Below, one piece after another: positions 63,951 through 64,000 of a DNA stretch of 64,000 nt (position 1 is the stretch's first letter; each line of letters begins with the position of its first letter). The notes under the pieces are model-generated. The model made no database searches and had not been told where the DNA came from. It saw nothing but the letters and a program-made list of their open reading frames with translations. Source of the stretch: Chrysoperla carnea. Its lineage: Eukaryota > Arthropoda > Insecta > Neuroptera > Chrysopidae. The translations under genes were made by a program, and so were the position numbers. The DNA lies in contig NC_058337.1 in assembly GCF_905475395.1 (NCBI RefSeq), forward strand, positions 83,136,368 through 83,200,367, written 5' to 3'.

Positions 63951-64000
63951 CCAAACAATTAAAATCCATGAAATTGTAAACAAAGAGGGGTGGGGGTAAA

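Larger units (their letters stand above)
40624..64000. other. Tubulin first intron or 5' flank, repeat-rich, no exon found
   Basis: I found no coding exon in these 23 kb. In particular, no minus-strand segment encodes the expected M-R-E-I-V-H start of beta-tubulin. Drosophila betaTub60D also has a long first intron, so the missing exon could be far away or outside the window. The repeats listed below fill much of the space. The reading frames of about 100 codons at 45398-45715 (minus) and 63406-63735 (plus) have no recognisable similarity. Confidence 0.5.

Overview
This window looks like ordinary AT-rich nuclear DNA from an insect. Genes are sparse and split by GT-AG introns, and the spaces between them are filled with short, mostly non-autonomous repeats. 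The gene content (two 1-Cys peroxiredoxins, a C2H2 zinc-finger protein, a CREBZF-type bZIP, a DUF4773 secreted protein and a beta3-type tubulin) fits an insect. I cannot name the species. All exon models below were built by eye from the sequence.

Layout: 0-4.5 kb has no gene. Two direct tandem copies of a peroxiredoxin-6 gene lie on the minus strand at 4.49-5.40 kb and 10.33-11.25 kb. They share the same four-exon structure and differ at 6 of 220 residues. 11.3-19.4 kb holds only repeats, a LINE remnant and microsatellites. A 1368-residue zinc-finger/AT-hook protein occupies 19.42-27.76 kb on the minus strand; its first intron holds a foldback element with apparently identical 294-bp arms. 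About 2.2 kb away, head to head, is an intronless CREBZF-like gene (29.96-30.73 kb, plus). A small secreted cysteine-rich DUF4773 gene follows (34.83-36.62 kb, plus). It converges on a beta3-tubulin gene (38.14-40.62 kb, minus) whose first coding exon I could not find in the remaining 23 kb. 40.6-64 kb is therefore either a very long first intron of the tubulin gene or 5' flank, and it is full of repeats.

The genes do not form a pathway. The one clear local relationship is the peroxiredoxin tandem duplication. The most distinctive feature of the window is its repeat load: several separate foldback or hairpin elements (in introns of the zinc-finger, DUF4773 and tubulin genes), a dispersed family here called R1 with six copies, and several short elements ending in a shared TACAGGGTG-like terminus. 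I found no CRISPR array, operon, tRNA or rRNA, and nothing that amounts to a new multi-gene system.
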